Source of the DNA: Burkholderia gladioli
GTDB lineage: Bacteria; Pseudomonadota; Gammaproteobacteria; Burkholderiales; Burkholderiaceae
DNA: 5,161 nucleotides
Assembly: GCA_009914575.1 (NCBI GenBank)
Contig: WNEB01000135.1
Span: 1-5,161 of the forward strand
Direction of reading: 5' to 3'
Shown: positions 1 to 5,083 of the stretch, in pieces
Layout: the number at the start of each line of letters is the position of its first letter
How positions within the stretch are numbered: position 1 is the stretch's first letter
Notes under the pieces: model-generated
What the model was told of the DNA's origin: nothing
The model's input: the letters and a program-made list of their open reading frames with translations, nothing else
The model's database searches: none
Made by a program: the position numbers and the translations under genes

Positions 1-1
1 C

Positions 2-253
2 GCGACCAACGTTCGCGTCTACTTCTGCGACCCGCACAGCCCTTGGCAGCGCGGCACGTGTGAGAACACCAACGGCCTGCTGCGCCAGTACTTGCCCAAG
101 GGCACGGATCTGTCCATCTACTCTCAAGACGACCTCGATGCGATTGCCGACTTACTCAACACTCGACCACGCGCCGGACTGAACTGGCACACCCCTTTGC
201 AAATCCTGGCTCAGGTTCTGGCTAACCCCGCCGACCGAGTTCCAGCCCATTAA
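2..253 (+). CDS. IS30-family transposase, C-terminal 83 residues (5' truncated by window edge)
   Basis: This is the carboxyl end of a transposase that cuts and joins the ends of its own element. The visible reading frame starts inside the catalytic domain and ends at TAA. The block [10 protein letters not shown] followed by [18 protein letters not shown] (fragment residues about 9-37) is the family's hallmark around the third acidic residue of the DDE triad; the glutamate is residue 21 of the fragment (codon 62-64). The later NTRPR and TPLQIL motifs (about residues 52-56 and 64-69) are also typical of IS30 C-termini. Full-length IS30 transposases have roughly 320-380 residues, so most of the gene lies left of the window. 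No frameshift or stop is seen in the visible part, so the copy may be intact. Family assignment is firm; activity cannot be judged. Confidence 0.88.
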   Translation, partial: ATNVRVYFCDPHSPWQRGTCENTNGLLRQYLPKGTDLSIYSQDDLDAIADLLNTRPRAGLNWHTPLQILAQVLANPADRVPAH

Positions 254-261
254 CCAGCGGC

Positions 262-289
262 GTGTTGCACTTCACTCTTGAAACCGCCA
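262..289 (+). repeat. Probable right terminal inverted repeat of the IS30-family element
   Basis: Directly after the transposase stop there is a sequence beginning GTGTTGCACTTCACTCTTGA and ending in AACCGCCA. A core of the GTTGCACTTCA type is what I recall from IS30-family ends. The matching left repeat is outside the window, so the assignment rests on position and resemblance. The exact last base is uncertain by a few nucleotides. Confidence 0.55.
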
Positions 290-291
290 GG

Positions 292-366
292 TCCTGGAAA
301 CCCGATTCTCTCGGATTCCTACGGGAACCGCCGCCTTCAACCTTCAACTACGTTTGGGACACCGCC
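292..366. other. Short junction sequence of unknown origin between IS30 end and broken dtd
   Basis: These roughly 75 bp match neither the IS30 end nor the expected dtd coding sequence. The segment contains a tandem duplication of the heptamer CTTCAAC (335-341 and 342-348) and a small inverted repeat CCGA-TTCTC-TCGG (302-314). Next to the dtd break it reads GGCGGTGTCCCAAAC on the minus strand, which could be the tip of another mobile element, but I cannot name one. The broken dtd frame runs into this segment and stops at 337-339. Confidence 0.5.
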
Positions 367-654
367 GGGGCGCATCCCGCTCTGGGTATCGGCCGCCAGC
401 GTGAACTGCGAGACGAGCAGCAGGCCGCCCGCGCGGCCCTCGCCATCGAGGTTCGTGACGGGCAGGTTCATCTTGCCGGCCGCGTCGCTGAACACGCGAT
501 AGCCGAGCACCTTGGCGAGCAGCTTGTCGACCGCCGCCTCGGTGTCGCCGCGCTCGGCGCACACCAGCGCTAGCAGCCCTGCGCCGATCTCGCCGGTGAC
601 GCGCTCGCCCACCCGCACGTCGGCGCGCTTCACGCGCTGGATCAGCGCGATCAT
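337..654 (-). pseudogene. dtd: D-aminoacyl-tRNA deacylase, 3' truncated
   Basis: Dtd hydrolyses D-amino acids (classically D-Tyr) wrongly attached to tRNA, in the cytoplasm and as a homodimer. The frame begins [13 protein letters not shown], the standard Dtd start, and follows the family through NLPVTNLDG (about 63-71) and the active-site block [13 protein letters not shown] (78-90), up to about P96. After that comes GGVPNVVEG and a stop, which is not Dtd sequence. Family members have about 145-152 residues; this one has 105, of which only about 96 are native. The C-terminal part with the conserved Gly-cisPro motif (GPVTF region), needed for chiral discrimination, is absent. The gene is therefore almost certainly dead unless a second copy exists. 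Its ATG overlaps the tyrS TGA as ATGA (651-654), so it was translationally coupled to tyrS. The break is at about 366/367, beside mobile DNA. Confidence 0.88.
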
Positions 655-1892
655 GCGCCGAGTGTCACGCGCGCGAAGCGGCGCTTGCCGACCTGCACGA
701 CGTATTCGCCGGCTTCGATCTTGACGCCCTTGTCGGACACGGTGGCGCCGTCGATCTTCACGCCGCCCTGCTCGATGTTGCGCAGCGCCTCGCTGGTGGA
801 CGGCACGAGGCCGGCCTGCTTGAGCAACTGGCCGATCGCGAGCGGCGCGCCGGTGAGCGTGACGGACGGAATGTCGTCGGGCACGCCGCCCTTGGCGCGG
901 TGGTTGAAATCCTCCAGCGCGCGTTCGGCGTCGGCCTGCGAGTGGAAGCGCGCGACGATTTCCTGCGCGAGCAGCACCTTGAAATCGCGCGGGTTGCGGC
1001 CCGCCTCGATCTCGGTCTTGAACGTCGCGATCTCGCCCAGCGGACGGAACGACAGCAGCTCGAAGTAACGCCACATCAGCACGTCCGAGATGCTCATCAG
1101 CTTGCCGAACATGTCGTTCGGCTTCTCGCTGATGCCGATGTAGTTGTGCTTCGACTTCGACATCTTCTCGACGCCGTCAAGGCCTTCGAGCAACGGCATC
1201 GTCAGGATGCACTGCTGTTCCTGGCCGTATTGCTTCTGCAGTTCGCGGCCCACCAGCAGGTTGAACTTCTGGTCGGTGCCGCCGAGCTCCAGATCCGCGT
1301 TGAGCGCGACCGAATCGTAGCCCTGCATCAGCGGGTACAGGAATTCGTGGATCGAGATCGGCACGCCTCCCTGGAAGCGCTTGGTGAAATCCTCGCGCTC
1401 GATCATGCGCGCGACCGTGTAGCGCGATGCCAGCTTGATAAGGCCGTCCGAACCGAGCGGCAGGCACCATTCGCTGTTGTAGCGGATTTCGGTTTTCTCG
1501 CGGTCGAGCACCAGCGCGGCCTGCTGGAAGTAGGTCTTCGCGTTGTGCTCGATCTGCTCGCGCGTGAGCGGCGGGCGCGTGGCGTTGCGGCCCGACGGAT
1601 CGCCGATCAGCGACGTGAAGTCGCCGATCAGGAAGATGACGGTGTGGCCGAGATCCTGGAGCTGACGCATCTTGTTCAGCACCACGGTGTGGCCGATGTG
1701 GATGTCGGGCGCCGTCGGATCGAGGCCGAGCTTGATTCGCAGCGGCGTGCCGGTGGCTTCGCTGCGCGCCAGCTTCTGCGCGAACTCGTCCTCGATCAGC
1801 AGTTCGTCGACGCCGCGTTTCGTGATCGCGAGCGCTTCACGCACGCCGTCGGTAATCGGGAGCGCGGGCTTCGTTTGGGGATCTTGGCTCAT
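651..1892 (-). CDS. tyrS: Tyrosyl-tRNA synthetase (TyrZ-like type)
   Basis: This class I aminoacyl-tRNA synthetase charges tRNA-Tyr with tyrosine using ATP, in the cytoplasm as a dimer. The 413-residue product has the ATP-binding HIGH motif at 65-68 (within [12 protein letters not shown]), the tyrosine-site block [13 protein letters not shown] (201-213), the KMSKS loop at 243-247 and a C-terminal S4-like RNA-binding domain (about 347-410, with [18 protein letters not shown]). The KMSKS form and overall length match the TyrZ-type branch rather than the E. coli TyrS type, which has KFGKS-like loops. The chosen start (MSQDPQ) gives the usual N-terminus; the next in-frame ATG upstream, at 2088-2090, would run inside anmK. 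No good Shine-Dalgarno sequence precedes the ATG, which is odd for an essential gene. The stop codon overlaps the dtd start by 4 bp. Identification is very secure; the start is likely. Confidence 0.96.
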   Translation of the reverse strand: MSQDPQTKPALPITDGVREALAITKRGVDELLIEDEFAQKLARSEATGTPLRIKLGLDPTAPDIHIGHTVVLNKMRQLQDLGHTVIFLIGDFTSLIGDPSGRNATRPPLTREQIEHNAKTYFQQAALVLDREKTEIRYNSEWCLPLGSDGLIKLASRYTVARMIEREDFTKRFQGGVPISIHEFLYPLMQGYDSVALNADLELGGTDQKFNLLVGRELQKQYGQEQQCILTMPLLEGLDGVEKMSKSKHNYIGISEKPNDMFGKLMSISDVLMWRYFELLSFRPLGEIATFKTEIEAGRNPRDFKVLLAQEIVARFHSQADAERALEDFNHRAKGGVPDDIPSVTLTGAPLAIGQLLKQAGLVPSTSEALRNIEQGGVKIDGATVSDKGVKIEAGEYVVQVGKRRFARVTLGA

Positions 1893-1960
1893 CGGTGCAA
1901 GAAAGAGGTCGGTCGGAAAATGAGGGATTTTCCCATAACTCGCGGGCGTTCCGGTATCGC

Positions 1961-1989
1961 TTAACGGCGCGGCGGCTTGCGCGGATAAT
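1961..1989 (+). promoter_or_regulatory. Probable sigma-70 promoter of anmK
   Basis: TTAACG (1961-1966) and GATAAT (1984-1989) are separated by 17 bp. They match the -35 and -10 consensus hexamers at 4 of 6 and 5 of 6 positions. The predicted start of transcription is near 1996, giving a leader of about 54 nt. Confidence 0.5.
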
Positions 1990-2002
1990 CGGGGCACCGC
2001 GG

Positions 2003-2021
2003 CGCGGGCATGTTGCCCGCG
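2003..2021 (+). other. Perfect 8-bp hairpin in the anmK leader
   Basis: CGCGGGCA (2003-2010) and TGCCCGCG (2014-2021) can form a perfect 8-bp stem with a 3-nt loop. It lies between the predicted transcription start and the ribosome binding site and is not followed by a T-run, so it is not an intrinsic terminator. It may stabilise the leader or act as an operator-like site; nothing in the sequence decides between these. Confidence 0.4.
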
Positions 2022-2049
2022 TGCGCGACGACAGCACAGGAGCGAAACC

Positions 2050-3234
2050 GTGGCGCCCAATCCAACGCAGGCCGGCCAGCGCGCCGGCAATCACGACGCC
2101 CATCCGGTCGATGGCGTCTACTTCGGCCTGATGTCGGGCACCAGCATGGACGGCTGCGACGGCATCGCCGTGCGCTTCGCGACCGGCGCGGCGCCCGAGG
2201 TGCTGGCCGAGGGCTTCGTCGGCTTCGACGATACGCTGCGCGAGGCGCTGTTCGCGCTGCAGCAGCCCGGCGAGAACGAGATCGAGCGCGAATCGCTGGC
2301 CGCCAACGCGCTGGCCGCGCGCTATGCCGTCTGTTGTCACGAGCTGCAGCGCGCCGCGCACCTGGCGCCCGACGCGGTGCGCGCGATCGGCGTGCACGGC
2401 CAGACGGTGCGCCACCGCCCCGAGCGCGGTTACACGCGCCAGATCAACAACCCGGCGCTGCTCGCGGAACTGACGCGCGTCGACGTGATCGCCGATTTCC
2501 GCAGCCGCGACATCGCGGCCGGCGGTCAGGGCGCACCGCTCGCGCCGGCGTTTCACGCCACCGTGTTCGGCGCGGCCGGGGAAACGCGGGTGGTATGCAA
2601 CCTCGGCGGCATCAGCAACATCACGATCCTGCCGGCCGCCGGCGCGCACGACGGCGCCGGCGTGCGCGGCTTCGACTGCGGCCCCGCCAATGCGCTGCTC
2701 GACGCCTGGGCGCTGCGCCATCTCGGCAAGCCGTTCGACGAGGGCGGCCAGTTCGCCGCGCGCGGCACGGTCGACACCGCGCTGCTGGCGGCGCTGCTGG
2801 CCGAGCCGTATTTCGACCTGCCGCCGCCGAAAAGCACCGGGCGCGATCTGTTCAATCCCGAGTGGCTGCACGCGCGGCTGCAGGGGTTCGCGCAGGTTCC
2901 GCCCGAGGCCGTGCAGGCCACGCTGACCTCGCTCACCGCCGTGACGATCGCGCGCGAAATCGGTCGCCACGCAGCCGATTGCCGCGCCGTGTACGTATGC
3001 GGCGGCGGCGCGCGCAACCCGGCGCTGATGCGCGCGCTGGCCGACGCGCTCGCCGAGGCCGGCGTCGCCGCGACGGTCGACACCACGGTCGCGCTCGGCG
3101 TGCCGCCGCAGCAGGTCGAGGCGATCGCCTTTGCCTGGCTCGCCTGGCGCTTCACGGCCCGCGAGCCCGGCAATATCGCGGGCGTCACGGGCGCGGTCGG
3201 CGAACGCGTGCTCGGTGCGTTGTATCCGCGCTGA
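2050..3234 (+). CDS. anmK: Anhydro-N-acetylmuramic acid kinase
   Basis: AnmK opens the 1,6-anhydro ring of anhMurNAc and phosphorylates it with ATP to MurNAc-6-phosphate, a cytoplasmic step of cell-wall recycling. The 394-residue product shows the sugar-kinase/Hsp70/actin ATPase-fold motifs in order: [13 protein letters not shown] (26-38, phosphate loop), [12 protein letters not shown] (113-124), [17 protein letters not shown] (148-164), [10 protein letters not shown] (184-193), [14 protein letters not shown] (207-220) and [13 protein letters not shown] (315-327). D209 corresponds to the catalytic aspartate in the FDTGPGN block of E. coli AnmK. The start is GTG with AGGAG (2038-2042) 7 nt upstream. 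The N-terminus is about 18-20 residues longer than in E. coli, and no other start with a comparable site is seen. It is monocistronic and converges on erpA, with a strong terminator after the stop. Family length is about 365-395, so the gene appears intact. Confidence 0.95.
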   Translation: MAPNPTQAGQRAGNHDAHPVDGVYFGLMSGTSMDGCDGIAVRFATGAAPEVLAEGFVGFDDTLREALFALQQPGENEIERESLAANALAARYAVCCHELQRAAHLAPDAVRAIGVHGQTVRHRPERGYTRQINNPALLAELTRVDVIADFRSRDIAAGGQGAPLAPAFHATVFGAAGETRVVCNLGGISNITILPAAGAHDGAGVRGFDCGPANALLDAWALRHLGKPFDEGGQFAARGTVDTALLAALLAEPYFDLPPPKSTGRDLFNPEWLHARLQGFAQVPPEAVQATLTSLTAVTIAREIGRHAADCRAVYVCGGGARNPALMRALADALAEAGVAATVDTTVALGVPPQQVEAIAFAWLAWRFTAREPGNIAGVTGAVGERVLGALYPR

Positions 3235-3240
3235 AACGAC

Positions 3241-3269
3241 AAAAACCCCACGCATGCGTGGGGTTTTTT
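3241..3269. terminator. Bidirectional intrinsic terminator between anmK and erpA
   Basis: CCCCACGCATGCGTGGGG (3246-3263) is a perfect palindrome flanked by A5 on the left and T6 on the right. Read on the plus strand it is a textbook terminator 6 nt after the anmK stop codon. Read on the minus strand it has the T-run needed to end erpA transcription. Confidence 0.9.
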
Positions 3270-3326
3270 CATGGCGCCAGCGGTGAACGCCCTATTCGGG
3301 CGCGAACCGCCGAAACGCCCTGGCGC

Positions 3327-3701
3327 TCAGACCGAGAACGACGAGCCGCAACCGCAGGTGGTCGTGGCGTTCGGGTTCTTGATCACGAACTGGGCGCCGT
3401 TCAGGTCGTCCTTGTAGTCGATCTCGGCGCCAACCAGGTACTGGTAGCTCATCGAATCGACCAGCAGCTGGACGCCGTTCTTGACCAGCACGGAATCGTC
3501 CTCGTTGACTTCTTCATCGAACGTGAAGCCGTACTGGAAGCCCGAACAGCCGCCGCCTTGCACGAACACGCGCAGCTTCAGCTCGGGATTGCCTTCTTCG
3601 TCGATCAGTTGCTTGACTTTGTCGGCCGCCGAGTCGGTGAAGACGAACGGGGTCGGCATTTCGGTGGCGGTGCTAACCGCGGATTCAGTGACAGCGTTCA
3701 T
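3327..3701 (-). CDS. erpA: A-type iron-sulfur cluster carrier/insertion protein
   Basis: ErpA accepts iron-sulfur clusters from the assembly machinery and passes them to apoproteins in the cytoplasm; in E. coli the known clients include the isoprenoid enzymes IspG and IspH. The 124-residue product has the HesB/IscA-type fold signature. The three cluster-binding cysteines are present: C52 in [11 protein letters not shown] (49-59), and C116 and C118 in TCGCGSSF (115-122). The N-terminal extension before the conserved core (about residue 20) is typical of betaproteobacterial copies. The start MNAVTES is chosen because GGAGAG (3708-3713) sits 6 nt upstream. An in-frame ATG 21 nt earlier (3720-3722) has no such site and lies almost at the predicted transcription start. 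There is no isc or suf gene next to it, as is usual for erpA. ErpA is preferred over IscA from the sequence style and this isolated position. Confidence 0.93.
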   Translation of the reverse strand: MNAVTESAVSTATEMPTPFVFTDSAADKVKQLIDEEGNPELKLRVFVQGGGCSGFQYGFTFDEEVNEDDSVLVKNGVQLLVDSMSYQYLVGAEIDYKDDLNGAQFVIKNPNATTTCGCGSSFSV

Positions 3702-3730
3702 GACGAACTCTCCAAAAAACACTAGCCGCT

Positions 3731-3736
3731 ATTGTA
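3731..3736 (-). promoter_or_regulatory. Probable -10 element of erpA
   Basis: TACAAT on the minus strand differs from the sigma-70 -10 consensus at one position. It would start transcription near 3724, giving a leader of about 23 nt that contains the GGAGAG ribosome binding site. No good -35 hexamer lies at 16-18 bp; TTCGGC at 19 bp is the nearest candidate. The promoter call therefore rests mainly on the -10 and the gene position. Confidence 0.45.
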
Positions 3737-3838
3737 GGGCGGTTCCGAAGATCGTGCCGAAGTCCACGAAATCAAGCGGGACATGCGCGAAACGCACCGG
3801 CAGGGCCGGATCGGAACGAGACGAGCCGGGTCGCGCCC

Positions 3839-3857
3839 CGATTCCAACGCGGAATCG
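3839..3857. other. Small inverted repeat in the erpA-rpsI spacer
   Basis: CGATTCC (3839-3845) and GGAATCG (3851-3857) form a perfect 7-bp stem around a 5-nt loop, AACGC. It lies between the erpA promoter and the rpsI terminator. The rest of the spacer (3737-3867) shows no gene. Its role is unknown; it may be a protein-binding site for erpA or simply part of the transcript tail beyond the rpsI terminator. Confidence 0.35.
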
Positions 3858-3867
3858 AAACGCGCAT

Positions 3868-3897
3868 AAAAAACCGCCAGTCGGAACTGGCGGTTTT
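3868..3897 (-). terminator. Intrinsic terminator of the rplM-rpsI operon
   Basis: CCGCCAGT (3874-3881) and ACTGGCGG (3886-3893) form a perfect 8-bp stem with loop CGGA. On the minus strand it is followed by a run of six T (complement of A at 3868-3873), 39 nt after the rpsI stop codon. A shorter T4 run on the other strand makes it partly bidirectional. Confidence 0.88.
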
Positions 3898-3936
3898 CGT
3901 CGGCGGCATCGCCCGGGGGGGACGAGCCGGAAGCGC

Positions 3937-4329
3937 TTAACGCTTCGAGAACTGCTTTGCGCGACGTGCCTTGCGCAGACCCATCTTCTTACGCTCGACT
4001 TCACGCGCATCGCGCGTCACGAAGCCGGCGCTCGACAGTTGCGGCTTGAGCGCCGCATCGTAGTCGATCAGCGCGCGGGTGATGCCGTGACGCACTGCGC
4101 CTGCCTGACCCGTTTCGCCGCCGCCCGTCACGTTGACCTTGATGTCGAACGTTTGGCCGTGGCTCGTGAGTTCCAGCGGTTGGCGCACGATCATCAGCGA
4201 CGTTTCGCGCGAGAAGTAGTCGGCGATGGGCTTGCCGTTGACGATGATGTCGCCCTTGCCTGCCTTGATGAAGACACGTGCGACGGCGCTCTTGCGGCGG
4301 CCCGTACCGTAGTTCCAGTTACCGATCAT
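3937..4329 (-). CDS. rpsI: 30S ribosomal protein S9 (uS9)
   Basis: uS9 is a 30S head protein whose basic tail reaches the P site and contacts the peptidyl-tRNA anticodon stem-loop. The 130-residue product matches the usual length. It begins [19 protein letters not shown], carries the S9 signature [19 protein letters not shown] (69-87) and ends in the basic tail [12 protein letters not shown] with the conserved terminal SKR. The start codon has AAAGGGA about 8 nt upstream, and this site overlaps the rplM stop codon; the two genes are only 11 nt apart, so S9 is likely translated in step with L13. No anomaly is seen in sequence or codon use. A strong terminator follows. Confidence 0.98.
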   Translation of the reverse strand: MIGNWNYGTGRRKSAVARVFIKAGKGDIIVNGKPIADYFSRETSLMIVRQPLELTSHGQTFDIKVNVTGGGETGQAGAVRHGITRALIDYDAALKPQLSSAGFVTRDAREVERKKMGLRKARRAKQFSKR

Positions 4330-4340
4330 GGTGGGTCCCT

Positions 4341-4769
4341 TTAGATCTCGAGCGCCTGCGGCTGTTGAGCCGAGTGCGGATGCGTCGCTTCTGCGTAGAC
4401 CTTGAGCTTCTTGATCATCGCGTAACCGAGCGGGCCCTTCGGCAGCATGCCCTTGACCGCCTTCTCGAGCGCACGGCCCGGGAAGCGTTCTTGCATCTTG
4501 CCGAACGTCGTTTCATAGATACCGCCCGGGTAGCCCGAGTGACGGTAGTACTTCTTGTCCAGCGTCTTGTTGCCCGTGACTTTCAACTTGCTCGCGTTGA
4601 TAACGATGATGAAATCACCGGTGTCGACGTGCGGAGTGAACTCAGGCTTGTGCTTGCCGCGCAGACGGCGTGCCACTTCGCTGGCAACACGGCCGAGAAC
4701 CTTATCCGTCGCGTCAATCACGTACCATTCGCGCGTCACCTCATGGACTTTTGCGGAAAACGTCTTCAT
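4341..4769 (-). CDS. rplM: 50S ribosomal protein L13 (uL13)
   Basis: uL13 binds 23S rRNA early in assembly of the large subunit. The 142-residue product has the same length as the E. coli protein and shows its conserved blocks: [18 protein letters not shown] (13-30), [13 protein letters not shown] (47-59), [10 protein letters not shown] (74-83) and the L13 signature region around [10 protein letters not shown] (106-115). It is the first gene of the two-gene operon with rpsI. The ATG is preceded only by a modest site (TGGATCG), while the leader is long and can fold. In E. coli the rplM-rpsI operon is repressed by L13 itself binding the leader; similar control is possible here but cannot be read from the sequence. 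Confidence 0.98.
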   Translation of the reverse strand: MKTFSAKVHEVTREWYVIDATDKVLGRVASEVARRLRGKHKPEFTPHVDTGDFIIVINASKLKVTGNKTLDKKYYRHSGYPGGIYETTFGKMQERFPGRALEKAVKGMLPKGPLGYAMIKKLKVYAEATHPHSAQQPQALEI

Positions 4770-4885
4770 GATCGATCCAAAAATAACGACTGCTGCCCTT
4801 GTTTTTTTCCTGCTTGGATTTGGTTGCGCTCTGGGCGCTGTGCAGGCTCTCCCTGATTCTTCTCCGCGGGCATAAATGCGGAAAA
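4770..4885 (-). promoter_or_regulatory. Leader of the rplM-rpsI mRNA with a nested stem
   Basis: The predicted transcript has about 116 nt before the rplM start codon. In the RNA sense, CCTGC (complement of 4842-4846) pairs with GCAGG (complement of 4809-4813). They enclose an inner GCGC/GCGC hairpin (complements of 4835-4838 and 4826-4829). A smaller CCGC/GCGG pair lies near the 5' end. Such a folded leader fits the autogenous control known for L13 in E. coli, but this is inference. No T-run follows the stem, so it is not an attenuator of the terminator type. Confidence 0.4.
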
Positions 4886-4891
4886 CAGAGG

Positions 4892-4921
4892 ATTATAAAG
4901 TAAATTTCGAAGAGCTGGCAA
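4892..4921 (-). promoter_or_regulatory. Sigma-70 promoter of rplM-rpsI
   Basis: On the minus strand TTGCCA (complement of 4916-4921) is followed after 18 bp by the perfect -10 hexamer TATAAT (complement of 4892-4897). This is a near-consensus strong promoter, as expected for a ribosomal protein operon, and predicts a transcription start near 4885. The surrounding 4880-4930 stretch is clearly AT-richer than the rest of the window. Confidence 0.85.
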
Positions 4922-4938
4922 AGAAATCGACGATTGCC

Positions 4939-4988
4939 GGCCGCGCCGCCCGCCGCCCGCCGCCCGCCGCGCGGCAGGCGGCGCGGCC
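4939..4988. repeat. GC-only hairpin with tandem heptamer repeats upstream of the rplM promoter
   Basis: GGCCGCGCCGCC (4939-4950) and GGCGGCGCGGCC (4977-4988) are perfect 12-bp inverted repeats. The left arm runs into three tandem copies of GCCGCCC (4945-4965) and an inner CCGC/GCGG pair. Apart from one A (4976) the whole 50-bp block is G and C. It begins 6 bp beyond the predicted 3' splice site of the group II intron, on the 3' exon side. It could be part of the structured target on which the intron inserted, the remnant of an upstream terminator, or a palindromic repeat element. Confidence 0.7.
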
Positions 4989-4997
4989 GATCGAATC

Positions 4998-5067
4998 GGG
5001 ATAGGGGCAGGCCTCGCGGCCCGACCCCTCCCAAACCACCGTGCGTACGGGTCCGTACACGGCGGTT
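4998..5067 (-). ncRNA. Group II intron domains V and VI
   Basis: Domain V (complement of 5034-5067) is 34 nt: a lower helix ACCGCCGT/ACGGTGGT, a 2-nt GC bulge on the 3' side and an upper helix GTACG/CGTAC closed by GACC. The lower strand holds CGC, the catalytic triad form reported for class C introns (AGC in other classes). Domain VI (complement of 4998-5032) pairs GGG-A-GGGG with CCCC-TAT-CCC and has a GGCC/GGCC tip with a GCGA loop. The A of TAT (complement of 5002) is 8 nt from the predicted 3' splice site, the expected place for the branch-point adenosine. All expected catalytic features are intact in the visible part. Confidence 0.82.
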
Positions 5068-5083
5068 CAGATCGGTTGACCGG

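Larger units (their letters stand above)
1..291 (+). mobile_element. 3' end of an IS30-family insertion sequence
   Basis: The stretch holds the C-terminal part of an IS30-type DDE transposase followed, 8 nt after its stop codon, by a sequence that resembles the terminal inverted repeat of this family (262-289). The left part of the element lies outside the window. The outer boundary cannot be fixed exactly because the other end is not visible; about 289-292 is the best guess. A short odd palindrome, CCAGGTCCTGG (287-297), straddles that point, and IS30-family elements are known to favour symmetric targets. Family assignment is from the transposase motifs; the boundary is inference. Confidence 0.75.
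1893..2049. other. Divergent tyrS-anmK intergenic spacer
   Basis: This 157-bp spacer must carry the 5' signals of both divergent genes. On the plus strand it contains a plausible sigma-70 promoter (1961-1989), a strong hairpin (2003-2021) and the anmK Shine-Dalgarno sequence (2038-2042). On the minus strand I find no convincing promoter hexamers for tyrS; the best AT-rich spot is the small palindrome GGGATTTTCCC (1924-1934). No gene or gene remnant is recognisable. Confidence 0.6.

Noticed and set aside
1924..1934. Palindrome GGGATTTTCCC in the tyrS-anmK spacer as an operator
   Set aside because: Too short (4-bp arms) and with no second copy nearby to support a regulator site.
900..1964. Long plus-strand open frame antisense to tyrS
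   Set aside because: It mirrors the codon pattern of the well-supported tyrS gene. Its product is rich in R, L, V and D without any known motif, as expected for a shadow frame in high-GC DNA.
1893..2090. Alternative upstream start for tyrS near 2090
   Set aside because: It would add about 66 residues unlike any TyrRS N-terminus and overlap the start of anmK.
1837..3255. Long minus-strand open frame antisense to anmK
   Set aside because: anmK has all family motifs on the other strand; the antisense product is an arginine/glycine/alanine-rich shadow.
3274..3326. Inverted repeat GCGCCAG (3274-3280) / CTGGCGC (3320-3326) next to the erpA stop
   Set aside because: The 7-bp arms are separated by 39 nt and lack a T-run; easily expected by chance in this base composition.
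3702..3722. Upstream erpA start (MFFGEFV extension)
   Set aside because: No ribosome binding site precedes it and it lies almost at the predicted transcription start, while the downstream ATG has GGAGAG at 6 nt.
2010..3725. Long plus-strand frame covering anmK and running on antisense to erpA
   Set aside because: It is out of frame with anmK, arginine/alanine-rich, and crosses the terminator and another gene. No family resemblance.
4768..4875. 35-residue plus-strand peptide with a hydrophobic segment ([16 protein letters not shown])
   Set aside because: It looks like a small membrane peptide, but it starts inside the rplM start codon on the opposite strand, has no ribosome binding site and lies wholly in the rplM leader. 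The hydrophobic composition follows from the AT-richer leader.
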